A DNA stretch of 64,000 bases from Streptomyces sp. MP131-18. GTDB lineage: Bacteria; Actinomycetota; Actinomycetes; Streptomycetales; Streptomycetaceae. The stretch covers positions 747,938 through 811,937 of the forward strand of contig NZ_LZNS01000001.1 of assembly GCF_001984575.1 (NCBI RefSeq). The letters are read 5' to 3'. Made by a program: the position numbers and the translations under genes. The notes under the pieces are model-generated. The model ran no database searches. It was not told the DNA's origin and was given only the letters and a program-made list of their open reading frames with translations. Of the stretch, positions 18,901-27,140 are shown in pieces (positions within the stretch are counted from its first letter, which is position 1; each line of letters starts with the position of its first letter).

Positions 18901-20973
18901 ATGGAGATCGACACTCGCGCCGCGATCGTCGTCGACCGGCTCTGGCGTGCGTACGCGCCCTTCCAGCGAGGCCGGAACACGAGCGGCGATCTTACCTCCA
19001 TGCTCGCGATCCTGGTGCTCGCGGGATTCGTCGAGGCGGAGGGCGAGCCGGAGGACGAGTTCGTCAGGCGATGGTCCCGAGCCGTCGCGGAGGCACGCAT
19101 CGGTCTCTCGCCGCTGATGGATCTGCGCGGTGCCATGCGGAGCGCCGGCAGGGATACCCGCTTCCCTGTGTCCGACATCCTCAACCTCGGCCTCGGCTTC
19201 CTCGACGGTGACGACGAGTCCGGTGACGTGCCGTGGACAGCGGCCTTCCTCACCGCGCTGAAGCAGCGTCCGACGCTGACCGAGGCCGGTCTGCCGGAGG
19301 TCGGCGAGCTGCTCCTCGAACGCCACGTGCAGGAGGGCACATTCCTGGCGGGGGAATTCCACACGCCGCGTGCGGTCGCACACCTGCTGGTCGCATTGAC
19401 ATCCCCGGAGCCAGGAGACCGGATACTTGATCCGGCCTGTGGGGCCGGCGGTCTGCTCGCGGCCGCCGCGCGGAGAATCACCGGGTCCGGCCGCGTCGAC
19501 GGCGCTTCTTTCGAGGCGTACGCCACGGATCACAGCAATCCGCGGATGGCGATGATGAACCTGGCCATCCACGGGGTCGATCGGCCGACTGTACGTGTTG
19601 CGGACCCGGTGTCGCTGTTCCGACGCCGAGGCGTCGGCCTTGCCGACCGGGTGGTGAGCAATCCGCCCTTCAACCAGCGCATCGAGGATGTCCACGGCGT
19701 CGACTGGCCTTTCGGTCCGCCGCCCGAGGCCAATGCGAATTTCGCCTGGCTCCAGCTCGCCTGGACCCGGCTGAGCGAGAACGGGATCGCGGCGATGATC
19801 ATGCCGCCGCGAGCCGCTTGGTCCAGCGGCGCGGAGGCGCAGATCCGCAGAAGCATGGTCAACAGCGGCGCGCTGCTCGGCATCATCGCGTTGCCCCCGA
19901 ACCTTTTCGCCCACACGGCCATCCCCGTGCACATCTGGATACTCGCTCGCGACAACTCCCGCCACGGGCCCGTCGGCGAGGCGAATGCCGTCCTCTTCAT
20001 CGACGCCGGCCGTCTCGGAGTTCAGGCGCCGCGGCAGCCACGCGTACTGACCGCAGGGGACGTGGACCGCATCGGCAGCCGGCTGCACGCGTGGCGGCGG
20101 TCCCCTCGTGCGACGCCGGACGAGGCAGGATTCTCGCGTGCGGTCGCGTACGAAGAGATCCTCAAAAACGAGGGCAGCCTCGACCCCCGCCTTTACATCA
20201 GCGTCGGCCAGGAGCGACCGACGAGGGCAGCGGACGTGAGCCGCATGCTGGATGAGCTGGATCGGCATGACGAGGCAATGTCCGGTTCGAGCGGCGACCT
20301 CCGGCGAAGTTTCGGCATGTGCGAGCGGTTGACCCGAAGCGGCTTGGAAACTCCGTTGGTTCGGCTCCGGGATATCATCGGCGGTACCGCGGGAGGCGGA
20401 GTCGGTGACGCAACGCCGGGTCTGCTCCTGGCCGGTCCCTCGGGGAGTCTCATCCGCGCCGATGACTACGTGGACGCCGGGGTCCCCGTCGTGATGCCCA
20501 AGGACCTGACAGGCAGCGGTTTCAGCGTGGAGAGCATCAGATACGTCACCGAAGAGAAAGCCAGGAGGCTGGACCGCTTCCGCCTCCACCGTGGCGATGT
20601 CGTACTGGCCCGCCGTGGAGAGCTGGGGCGGTGTGCTGTCGTTCGTGAGGAACAGCAGGGCTGGGTCTGCGGAACCGGCTGCTTCGTGCTTCGGCCCCCC
20701 GCCGAGCTCAACGCCGATTACCTTGCCGCGTATCTCCGCAGCTCCGAGGCACGAAAGTGGCTCGACGCCCGCTCCACGGGAAGTATGACCATGAAGACCA
20801 TCTCTCTCCAGGTATTGGAAGAGATCCCGGTCGCACTGCCCGATCCGGGAACACAGCAGGTTTTCGCCGACGCGATGACGCGACTGGACGAACACGAGCG
20901 GCTGCTGCGGGAGCGCCTCTCACTGACGCAGGAGCTCCGGCGTGATGCACTGAACGGGATGCTGACGAGCTGA
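18901..20973 (+). CDS. N6-adenine DNA methylase with fused specificity-type domain (HsdM-S like), solitary
   Basis: A 690-residue protein. A helical N-terminus (1-~165) is followed by the gamma-class N6-adenine methyltransferase core: AdoMet motif I DPACGAGG from residue 177 and catalytic NPPF from residue 254. The ~200 C-terminal residues (from PLVRLRDIIGG, about residue 484, to LTQELRRDALNGML) resemble a type I specificity-subunit target-recognition half with its coiled coil. It should therefore methylate adenine at its own target. No restriction subunit, helicase or phage-defence gene is adjacent. AGGAGG lies 12 bases before the ATG. Third positions appear less G/C-saturated than in neighbouring genes, hinting at acquisition. 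Confidence 0.85.
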   Translation: MEIDTRAAIVVDRLWRAYAPFQRGRNTSGDLTSMLAILVLAGFVEAEGEPEDEFVRRWSRAVAEARIGLSPLMDLRGAMRSAGRDTRFPVSDILNLGLGFLDGDDESGDVPWTAAFLTALKQRPTLTEAGLPEVGELLLERHVQEGTFLAGEFHTPRAVAHLLVALTSPEPGDRILDPACGAGGLLAAAARRITGSGRVDGASFEAYATDHSNPRMAMMNLAIHGVDRPTVRVADPVSLFRRRGVGLADRVVSNPPFNQRIEDVHGVDWPFGPPPEANANFAWLQLAWTRLSENGIAAMIMPPRAAWSSGAEAQIRRSMVNSGALLGIIALPPNLFAHTAIPVHIWILARDNSRHGPVGEANAVLFIDAGRLGVQAPRQPRVLTAGDVDRIGSRLHAWRRSPRATPDEAGFSRAVAYEEILKNEGSLDPRLYISVGQERPTRAADVSRMLDELDRHDEAMSGSSGDLRRSFGMCERLTRSGLETPLVRLRDIIGGTAGGGVGDATPGLLLAGPSGSLIRADDYVDAGVPVVMPKDLTGSGFSVESIRYVTEEKARRLDRFRLHRGDVVLARRGELGRCAVVREEQQGWVCGTGCFVLRPPAELNADYLAAYLRSSEARKWLDARSTGSMTMKTISLQVLEEIPVALPDPGTQQVFADAMTRLDEHERLLRERLSLTQELRRDALNGMLTS

Positions 20974-21294
20974 AGGCCCGAGGCCTGGGCCCCGTTCGCG
21001 TCAGCGGGGCGGCGACAGCAGAGCATCACAGGCGCCCCCGTCTCGCGCAGCCGCCTTGCGGCGGCCCCGTTGCGGATGGCGTCCGGGGCACCTGGGGTTG
21101 CCGCGAAGACGTCAAGACACTTCCGGGCTTCCCTCGTTCGCCGTGACAAACATCACCTTGCCTGTCCTCTAACGGGTTAATTTCACGGGCGGCGCACATG
21201 ACCTCCGCAACGGGTGGGGACACACCGTTCGTCCAGGCGCGGCCCGGCACGGCCGGCGCCCTGCCATGACGTCCCCGAGGAAAGGAGCGCCCCA
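20974..21294. other. 321-bp intergenic region upstream of the P450-rppA pair
   Basis: No gene is supported. A short hairpin (GCCGCC-TTGC-GGCGGC, 21050-21065) could end the methylase transcript. The AT-richer segment at about 21145-21190 is the likeliest promoter site for the P450 gene. No repeated operator was recognised. Confidence 0.45.
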
Positions 21295-22500
21295 GTGGAG
21301 AATCCCGGCACCGTGTGGACCTGTCCCTTCGACTTCGCCGAGGGGCTGGAGTTCGACCCGTTGCTGCGGCAACTCATGACCGAGGCGCCCATCGCGAGAA
21401 TCCGGATGTCCTACGGCCAGGGCGAGGCGTGGCTCGTCACCCGCTACGAGGACGTCAGAACGGTCACCACGGACCGCCGCTTCAGCCGGGCCGCCGTCGC
21501 GGGCCGGGACTTCCCGCGCATGACCCCGGCCCCGATCGTGCAGGACGAATCGATCAACCTGCTCGATCCGCCGCAGAGCAGCCGGCTGCGCCGCCTGGTC
21601 TCGCAGGCGTTCACCGCGCCCCGCGTGGCGCGGATGAAGCCGGCGACGCAGCGCATCGTGGACGAGCTGCTCGACGGGATGGCCGAGCACGGACCGCCCG
21701 CCGATCTCGTCGAGCACCTGTCGACGCGGCTGCCGCTGACGACGATCTGCGAGGTGCTCGACATCCCGGCGGCGGACAGGACCGAGCTGCGCGCCCGCGC
21801 CATGGCGATGATGAACACCGGGGCCGCGACGCGGGAGAGCGCCGTGCGGGCGAAGGCAGAGCTGCGGGCCTACTTCGCGGATCTCACGCGGCGCCGCCGC
21901 GAGCACCCGGGCGACGACCTGATCAGCGTGCTCGCCACCGCCCGCGACGGGGACGAGGTGCTGGGCGCCGACGAGCTGACCGTGATGGCCATGGTGCTGC
22001 TGATGACCGGTCACGACACCAGCACCTACCAGCTCAGCAACCTCACCTACACGCTGCTGACACATCCGGAGCAGCTGGCGAAGCTGCGGGCCAGGCCCGA
22101 GCAACTGCCACAGGCCATGGAGGAGTTGCTGCGGTACATCCCGTTCCGCAAGGGCGTCGGGATTCCGCGCATCGCCACCGAGGACGTGGAGGTCGGCGGC
22201 GTCACGATCCGCAAGGACGACACGGTGCACGTCTCGTACCTCGCGGCGAACCGGGATGCGACCCGCTTCCCCGACCCGGACCGGCTGGACCTGGACCGGC
22301 CGCCGTCGCCGCACATGACCTTCGGCTGGGGGGCGCACCACTGCATCGGGGCGCCGCTGGCCCTGATGGAGCTCCAATTGGCCATCGGCACCCTGCTGAG
22401 CAGGTTCCCGCGCCTGGCGCTCGCCGTCCCGGCCGCCGAGGTGCGGTGGAACGACGAGTCGATCTGGCGCTATCCGTACGAGCTTCCGGTCACCTGGTGA
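21295..22500 (+). CDS. Cytochrome P450, CYP158A-like (flaviolin-coupling type)
   Basis: A 401-residue bacterial class I P450. It has the I-helix MTGHDTST, the ExxR pair in EELLRY and the heme loop FGWGAHHCIG with ligand C350. In Streptomyces the enzyme next to RppA is CYP158A2 or P-450mel, which oxidatively couples flaviolin into red-brown dimeric and polymeric pigments. Placement 75 bp before rppA supports the same role. The frame is open upstream, but AAAGGAG seven to eight bases before the GTG at 21295 fixes the start. Electrons would come from ferredoxin and a reductase encoded elsewhere. The subfamily is inferred from context and overall similarity. Confidence 0.85.
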   Translation: MENPGTVWTCPFDFAEGLEFDPLLRQLMTEAPIARIRMSYGQGEAWLVTRYEDVRTVTTDRRFSRAAVAGRDFPRMTPAPIVQDESINLLDPPQSSRLRRLVSQAFTAPRVARMKPATQRIVDELLDGMAEHGPPADLVEHLSTRLPLTTICEVLDIPAADRTELRARAMAMMNTGAATRESAVRAKAELRAYFADLTRRRREHPGDDLISVLATARDGDEVLGADELTVMAMVLLMTGHDTSTYQLSNLTYTLLTHPEQLAKLRARPEQLPQAMEELLRYIPFRKGVGIPRIATEDVEVGGVTIRKDDTVHVSYLAANRDATRFPDPDRLDLDRPPSPHMTFGWGAHHCIGAPLALMELQLAIGTLLSRFPRLALAVPAAEVRWNDESIWRYPYELPVTW

Positions 22501-22575
22501 CCGGGGGCACCCGCTGGCTCGGCCATTGGTACCGCGACGGCCACGGACGTGGCCGCGCGGCAAGGGGAGGGGATC

Positions 22576-23679
22576 ATGGCAACTCTGTGCAGGCCATCCA
22601 TTGCCGTACCTGATCATGTGCTCACGATGGAGCAGACGCTGGAGCTGGCGCGCACGCTCCACGCCGACCATCCGCAGCTCGGCCTGGCCCTGCGCCTCAT
22701 CGAGAACACCGGCGTCCGCACCCGGCATATCGTGCAGCCCATCGAGGAGACGCTGCGGCACCCCGGATTCGAGCCGCGCAACGGGATCTACGAAGCCGAG
22801 GCCAAACGCCGCGTGCCGCAGGTGGTCTTCGGGGCGCTCGACCACGCGGGGCTCGGCGTCCGCGACATCGACCTGATCGTCTACGTTTCGTGCACCGGGT
22901 TCATGATGCCCTCGCTGACGGCCTGGCTCATCAACACCCTCGGCTTCGCGAACGACACCAGACAGCTGCCGATCGCGCAGCTCGGCTGCGCGGCGGGCGG
23001 CGCGGCCATCAACCGCGCGCACGACTTCTGCCTGGCCTACCCGCAGGCCAACGTGCTGATCGTGGCCTGCGAGTTCTGCTCCCTGTGCTACCAGCCGACC
23101 GATCTCGGCGTCGGTTCGCTGCTGTCCAACGGCCTGTTCGGGGACGCGGTCGCCGCGGCCGTGGTGCGGGGGTGCGGCGGCACCGGGGTGCGCCTGGAGC
23201 GCAACGGCTCGCATCTGGTGCCGGACACCGAGGACTGGATCTCGTACGCGGTGAAGGGCACCGGGTTCCACTTCCTGCTCGACAAGAGGGTCCCGACCAC
23301 GATGAAGATGCTGGCGCCCGCGCTGCGGACGCTGGCCACCGCGCACGAGTGGGACGTGTCGGGCCTTGATTTCCACATCGTCCACGCGGGCGGCCCGCGC
23401 ATCCTGGACGATCTGTGCCACTACCTCGGCGTGGAGCCGGAGATGTACCGCTACAGCAGGGCCACGCTGACCGAGCGCGGCAACATCGCCAGCTGCGTGG
23501 TCTTCGACGCCCTCGACCGGCTGTTCGAGGACGGAGGTGCCGAGGAGTCGGCGCGCGGGGTGATCGCCGGCTTCGGCCCGGGGATCACGGCGGAGATCTC
23601 GCTGGGCCGGTGGGCCGCGGCCGAACCGCTGGCCGGCCGGCGCCGGCCGGCCGCGGAACAGCGGGCCGGCGTGGTCTGA
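22576..23679 (+). CDS. rppA: Type III polyketide synthase RppA, 1,3,6,8-tetrahydroxynaphthalene synthase
   Basis: A 367-residue chalcone-synthase-superfamily enzyme. RppA condenses five malonyl-CoA units into tetrahydroxynaphthalene, which oxidises to flaviolin and feeds melanin-like pigment. The catalytic triad falls at C138 (QLGCAAGG), H270 (IVHAGG) and N303 (ERGNIAS), the positions known for Streptomyces RppA. The ATG at 22576 follows GGGGAGGGG. The P450 immediately upstream is transcribed the same way, forming a two-gene pigment operon. The C-terminus carries an extra Arg/Ala-rich tail common in this family. Confidence 0.93.
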   Translation: MATLCRPSIAVPDHVLTMEQTLELARTLHADHPQLGLALRLIENTGVRTRHIVQPIEETLRHPGFEPRNGIYEAEAKRRVPQVVFGALDHAGLGVRDIDLIVYVSCTGFMMPSLTAWLINTLGFANDTRQLPIAQLGCAAGGAAINRAHDFCLAYPQANVLIVACEFCSLCYQPTDLGVGSLLSNGLFGDAVAAAVVRGCGGTGVRLERNGSHLVPDTEDWISYAVKGTGFHFLLDKRVPTTMKMLAPALRTLATAHEWDVSGLDFHIVHAGGPRILDDLCHYLGVEPEMYRYSRATLTERGNIASCVVFDALDRLFEDGGAEESARGVIAGFGPGITAEISLGRWAAAEPLAGRRRPAAEQRAGVV

Positions 23680-23706
23680 ACGCACGGCCCCGCGCTCGGC
23701 ACGTGC

Positions 23707-24216
23707 TCAGTGCGCGGCGAAGTACGCCTCGGTCACCGCGGTGTGGCCCGGGAACGCGAGCGGCGCGGGCGCGGTGAGCACCAGCCATTCGGTGGCCTCC
23801 TCGGTGGCGACCGGTGGCGGCAGCGCCCCGGCCTCCACGGCCGGGAAGAGCGCGTACAGGTTGAGCGTCCGGTCGGCACTCTGCACGTCGAGCAGCGTGG
23901 CCTCGGCCGCGGACGCGGTCAGCCTGGTCTCCTCCCACAGCTCCCGCACGGCGGCCTCCTGCCAGGTCTCGCCGATCTCCATGTATCCGCCGGGGAGGGC
24001 CAGCTCGCCCCGGCAGGGCTCGATGTCGCGGCGTACGACCACGAGTCCGCCGCCGTCAGCTCCGGTCACCGGCAGGAGGGCGACGGCCACGGGGACCGGG
24101 TTGGCCCAGTGGGTCTCCCCGCAGCCGGGACAGTCCCTGGGCCACGCGGAGGTGACCGTATAGCCGACTCCGCAGTAGGGGCAGTGTGTGACGGTACGCC
24201 CGTACGTGTACACCAT
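23707..24216 (-). CDS. NUDIX hydrolase with N-terminal zinc ribbon
   Basis: A 169-residue protein. Cysteines 12, 15, 29 and 32 (CPYC and CPGC) form a zinc ribbon, and a NUDIX domain follows with the box GGYMEIGETWQEAAVRELWE from about residue 76. NUDIX enzymes hydrolyse nucleoside diphosphates linked to another moiety. Ribbon-bearing members are often NADH- or ADP-ribose-type pyrophosphatases, but the substrate cannot be assigned. It is convergent with rppA, with 27 bp between the stops. The MITE lies 35 bp upstream of its start and may affect its promoter. Confidence 0.85.
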   Translation of the reverse strand: MVYTYGRTVTHCPYCGVGYTVTSAWPRDCPGCGETHWANPVPVAVALLPVTGADGGGLVVVRRDIEPCRGELALPGGYMEIGETWQEAAVRELWEETRLTASAAEATLLDVQSADRTLNLYALFPAVEAGALPPPVATEEATEWLVLTAPAPLAFPGHTAVTEAYFAAH

Positions 24217-24251
24217 CAGCGGCTGGCACCCACCTTTCCGATCATTCGAGC

Positions 24252-24421
24252 TTAGGCCCTATCCTGCCGATCTTGCCGGGCTCGCGACGCCAGCTACGGC
24301 ACCTCGCTACGTTGTCGCATCGCGCGAGTACGGCCAAGTACGAGCTGCGATCCTCCGCCTTGCGATCCACCGCGTCTGACGCCGCGAGCTGATCCGACAA
24401 GATCGACAGGACAGGACCTAG
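24252..24421. mobile_element. MITE-like element, about 170 bp, IS5-type ends
   Basis: Non-coding DNA bounded by imperfect ~28-bp inverted repeats. The left end starts TTAGGCCCTATCCTGCCGAT. The right end, read on the minus strand, starts CTAGGTCCTGTCCTGTCGAT. The arms stay largely complementary inward (GCTCGCGACGCCAG against GCTCGCGGCGTCAG), so most of the element can fold into one hairpin. TTAG/CTAG at the borders fits the YTAR target of IS5-group elements, and CGAGC/CGAAC flank it. No transposase frame is present. Mobility would depend on a related IS elsewhere in the genome. Confidence 0.7.
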
Positions 24422-24488
24422 CGAACGTGCGCCGCGGCCCTCGTCGCGCGCCCGCGCGTTCACCCGCCGACGCGGCGGTGCGGTCCGT

Positions 24489-25292
24489 TCAGGATTTGCG
24501 GCCGACGCCGCCGAAGACGTCGATCTCGTCCGCCCCGTCCGCCCCGTCCGGCTCCCCGGCCACCGGCCGCCAGCCGGGACAGGAGACGACGCCGGGCTCG
24601 ACCAGGTCGAGGCCGGTGAAGAATCCGGCGATCTCGGCGGGAGTGCGCAGGTGGTAGGGCGTCGCGCCGCTCTCGTTGTAGGCGTGCTGGGCGGTCACGA
24701 ACTCGTGGCGGAACACGCCGGTGCCGTCGTTCAGGGTGAGGTGGCTGCCCGCGGGGAGCGCCGCGAGGAGCCTGCCGACGATCGACCTGGCCTCCTCGTA
24801 GGCCGCGACGTGACCGAGCACGCCGCTGAGGACGAGCCCGACGGGCCGGGACAGGTCCAGGGTGCGGGCCGCGCCGCGGAGGACGGCGTCGGGGTCGTGC
24901 AGGTCGGCACGCACGAAGTCGGTGACGCCCGGCGGACCGCTGGTGAGCAGGGCGCGGGCGTGGGCGATGACCAGCGCATCGTTGTCGACGTAGACGATGC
25001 GGGACTCGGGGGCGACGAGCTGGGCGGCCTCGTGGACGTTCTCCGCGGTCGGCAGTCCGGTGCCGATGTCGAGGAACTGGCGGATGCCCGCCTCGGCCGC
25101 GAGGTAGCGGACGGATCTGAGGAGGAAGCCGCGGGAGGCGCGCGCCACGTCGACGACGCCGGGGAACACGCTGCGGTAGTGGTCGCCCGCGACCCGGTCG
25201 ACTTCGTAGTTGTCCCGTCCGCCGAGCCAGTAGTTCCAGATCCGAGCCGAGTGCGGCACCGAGGTGTCGATCAAGGGTGCTTCATCGGTCAC
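24489..25292 (-). CDS. SAM-dependent methyltransferase, PF04672 (DUF574), paralogue 1
   Basis: A 267-residue protein of a family greatly expanded in Streptomyces. It begins with the family hallmark (SVPHSARIWNYWLGGRDNYE), then has the AdoMet loop FLDIGTGLPTAENVHE, the acidic VYVDNDALV strand and the C-terminal GGVGRKS tail. No function has been established for this group, only the Rossmann methyltransferase fold. The GTG at 25292 has an AGGAG site and gives the standard length, and the open frame further upstream looks non-coding. It is close in sequence to the copy at 30734 and less close to the one at 61218. Confidence 0.85.
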   Translation of the reverse strand: MTDEAPLIDTSVPHSARIWNYWLGGRDNYEVDRVAGDHYRSVFPGVVDVARASRGFLLRSVRYLAAEAGIRQFLDIGTGLPTAENVHEAAQLVAPESRIVYVDNDALVIAHARALLTSGPPGVTDFVRADLHDPDAVLRGAARTLDLSRPVGLVLSGVLGHVAAYEEARSIVGRLLAALPAGSHLTLNDGTGVFRHEFVTAQHAYNESGATPYHLRTPAEIAGFFTGLDLVEPGVVSCPGWRPVAGEPDGADGADEIDVFGGVGRKS

Positions 25293-25541
25293 GGGGTGTT
25301 TCTCCTGTTGCTGCCGTGCGGTCGTGCCGTGGGAGGTGGCGTGAGGGGACGGTGCGGCGTCCTGCGCTGCGGGAGAACGTCGTATCAGCGGCGGGCTAAA
25401 GGGCCGGTGCCGACGACGTCGCCGACAGACTGCCTCCGGGCGCACGGCGGGTCCTGCGCCACGACCGGGCCGGGCGTGGCCGCGGCGGACGGGGGAGGCA
25501 GCTCACGGAGGTCCATAACAGCACCGCATCATAGACGCCGC

Positions 25542-26648
25542 CTATCGTTTCGTCGACAAAGTGTCTTCGATACGTGGAGAAATGGCAGCGGGAGCGGGCA
25601 TCCCCGGCAGGGCGAGTACGTCGTGGACGGCGGCGCGGCCCGCGCGGTTGGCGCCGATGGTGCTCGCGGAGGGGCCGTAGCCGACCAGGTGCACCCGCGG
25701 GTCGCGCACGACACGGCTGCCGTCCAGCCGTATCCCGCCGCCCGGCTCACGCAGCCGCAGCGGGGCGAGGTGGTCGATCGCGGCCCTGAAGCCGGTGGCC
25801 CACAGGAGGGTGTCGGCGGCGACGGCACGGCCGTCGGCCCACGCGACGCCCTCGGGGGTGACCCGGTCGAACATCGGCAGCCGGTCGAGGACACCGCGCT
25901 CCCTGGCGCGGTGCATGGCCTCGGTCATGGGCAGGCCGGTGACCGAGACGACGCTGCGCGGCGGCAGCCCGCGGCGCACCCGGTCCTCGACCAGGGCGAC
26001 GGCCGCCCGGCCCTGGACCTCGCCGAAGCCGCCCTCGCGGAAGAGCGGCGGGCGGCGGGTCACCCAGGTGGTCGCGGCGGCCACCTCGGCGATCTCCATG
26101 AGGTGCTGCACGGCGGAGGTGCCGCCGCCGACGACGACCACCGACCGGTCGGCGAACGCGTCGGGCCCCGGGTAGCCGGCGGTGTGCAGCTGGCGGCCGC
26201 GGAACGTCTCCTGGCCCGGCACGCGCGGCCAGAACGGCCGGTCCCAGGTGCCGGTGGCGTTGATCAGCGCCCGGGTGCGCCACTCCCCCGCCGAGGATTC
26301 GACCAGGAGTGTGCCGTCCCCCGCGTCGCGCACGGACCTGACGTGCACCGGGCGGCGCACGGCCAGGGCGAAGGTGCGCTCGTAGTCGGCGAAGTACGCG
26401 CCGATCACCTCGGAGGAGGGCCGGTCCGGGTCGGCGCCGGTCAGCTCCATCCCGGGCAGGGCGTGCATCCCGTGCACCCGGCCGTAGGTCAGGGTGGGCC
26501 AGCGGTGCTGCCAGGCGCCGCCGGGCTGCGGCGCGTGGTCGAGCACCACGAAGTCCGTGCCGGGGCGCAGCCCGCGGCGCCTGAGGTGGTAGGCGCTGGA
26601 CAGGCCGGCCTGGCCGGCACCGACGACGAGAACCGCCACTTCGTTCAT
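25542..26648 (-). CDS. Flavin-containing monooxygenase / NAD(P)-binding oxidoreductase
   Basis: A 368-residue two-dinucleotide-domain flavoprotein. The N-terminal FAD loop is VVGAGQAGLSSAY, a NADPH-binding VVVGGGTSAVQH follows mid-protein, and the ATGF motif is near the end (LLWATGFRAAIDHL), as in CzcO/FMO-type monooxygenases. Such enzymes oxygenate small nucleophilic or carbonyl substrates. The substrate is unknown. The ATG at 26648 gives a normal family length. It is divergent from the HIT gene across 63 bp. About 250 bp upstream of the PF04672 gene's start separate it from that gene, with nothing recognisable in between. Confidence 0.8.
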   Translation of the reverse strand: MNEVAVLVVGAGQAGLSSAYHLRRRGLRPGTDFVVLDHAPQPGGAWQHRWPTLTYGRVHGMHALPGMELTGADPDRPSSEVIGAYFADYERTFALAVRRPVHVRSVRDAGDGTLLVESSAGEWRTRALINATGTWDRPFWPRVPGQETFRGRQLHTAGYPGPDAFADRSVVVVGGGTSAVQHLMEIAEVAAATTWVTRRPPLFREGGFGEVQGRAAVALVEDRVRRGLPPRSVVSVTGLPMTEAMHRARERGVLDRLPMFDRVTPEGVAWADGRAVAADTLLWATGFRAAIDHLAPLRLREPGGGIRLDGSRVVRDPRVHLVGYGPSASTIGANRAGRAAVHDVLALPGMPAPAAISPRIEDTLSTKR

Positions 26649-26711
26649 ACCGCTTTCAACGGTCGGGCGGCGTTCCGCCTTCCCGGGCGCGGCGGGTAGT
26701 TGACTGGGTGC

Positions 26712-27140
26712 GTGACGTGCGTCTTCTGTTCGATCATCAGCGGTGCGTCGGACGCGCACCGCGTGTACGAGGACGGCGCGGTGGTGGCGTTCCTCGACAG
26801 CAGGCCGCTGTTCCCCGGCCATGTGCTGGTGGTGCCCCGGCACCACGTGGAGACCCTGACGGATCTGCCGGAGGCGGAGACCGGCCCGTTCTTCCGCCGG
26901 GTGCGGGCCGCCGCCCGGGCCGTGGAGCGCGGGATGGGGGCGGACGGGACGTTCGTGGCGGCGAACAACCGGGTCAGCCAGTCCGTTCCGCACTTCCACG
27001 TGCACGTGGTGCCGCGTCGCCGCAAGGACGGGCTGCGCGGCTTCTTCTGGCCCAGAACCCGGTATGCCTCCGCGGCGGAGGCGCGGGAGGTGGCGGACCG
27101 GCTGCGCGCGGCGTTCAGCGAGAGTGCGGACGGGGCGTGA
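26712..27140 (+). CDS. HIT-family nucleotide hydrolase/transferase
   Basis: A 142-residue HIT protein. It has CVFCSIISG near the N-terminus and the histidine triad HFHVHVVP near residues 96-103. These enzymes cleave or transfer nucleotide monophosphates from AMP- or GMP-linked substrates. I prefer the GTG at 26712, which gives the usual short lead before CVFC. A TTG at 26700 is in frame and would add four residues. Its last 26 bases overlap the convergent ligase gene. Confidence 0.85.
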   Translation: MTCVFCSIISGASDAHRVYEDGAVVAFLDSRPLFPGHVLVVPRHHVETLTDLPEAETGPFFRRVRAAARAVERGMGADGTFVAANNRVSQSVPHFHVHVVPRRRKDGLRGFFWPRTRYASAAEAREVADRLRAAFSESADGA

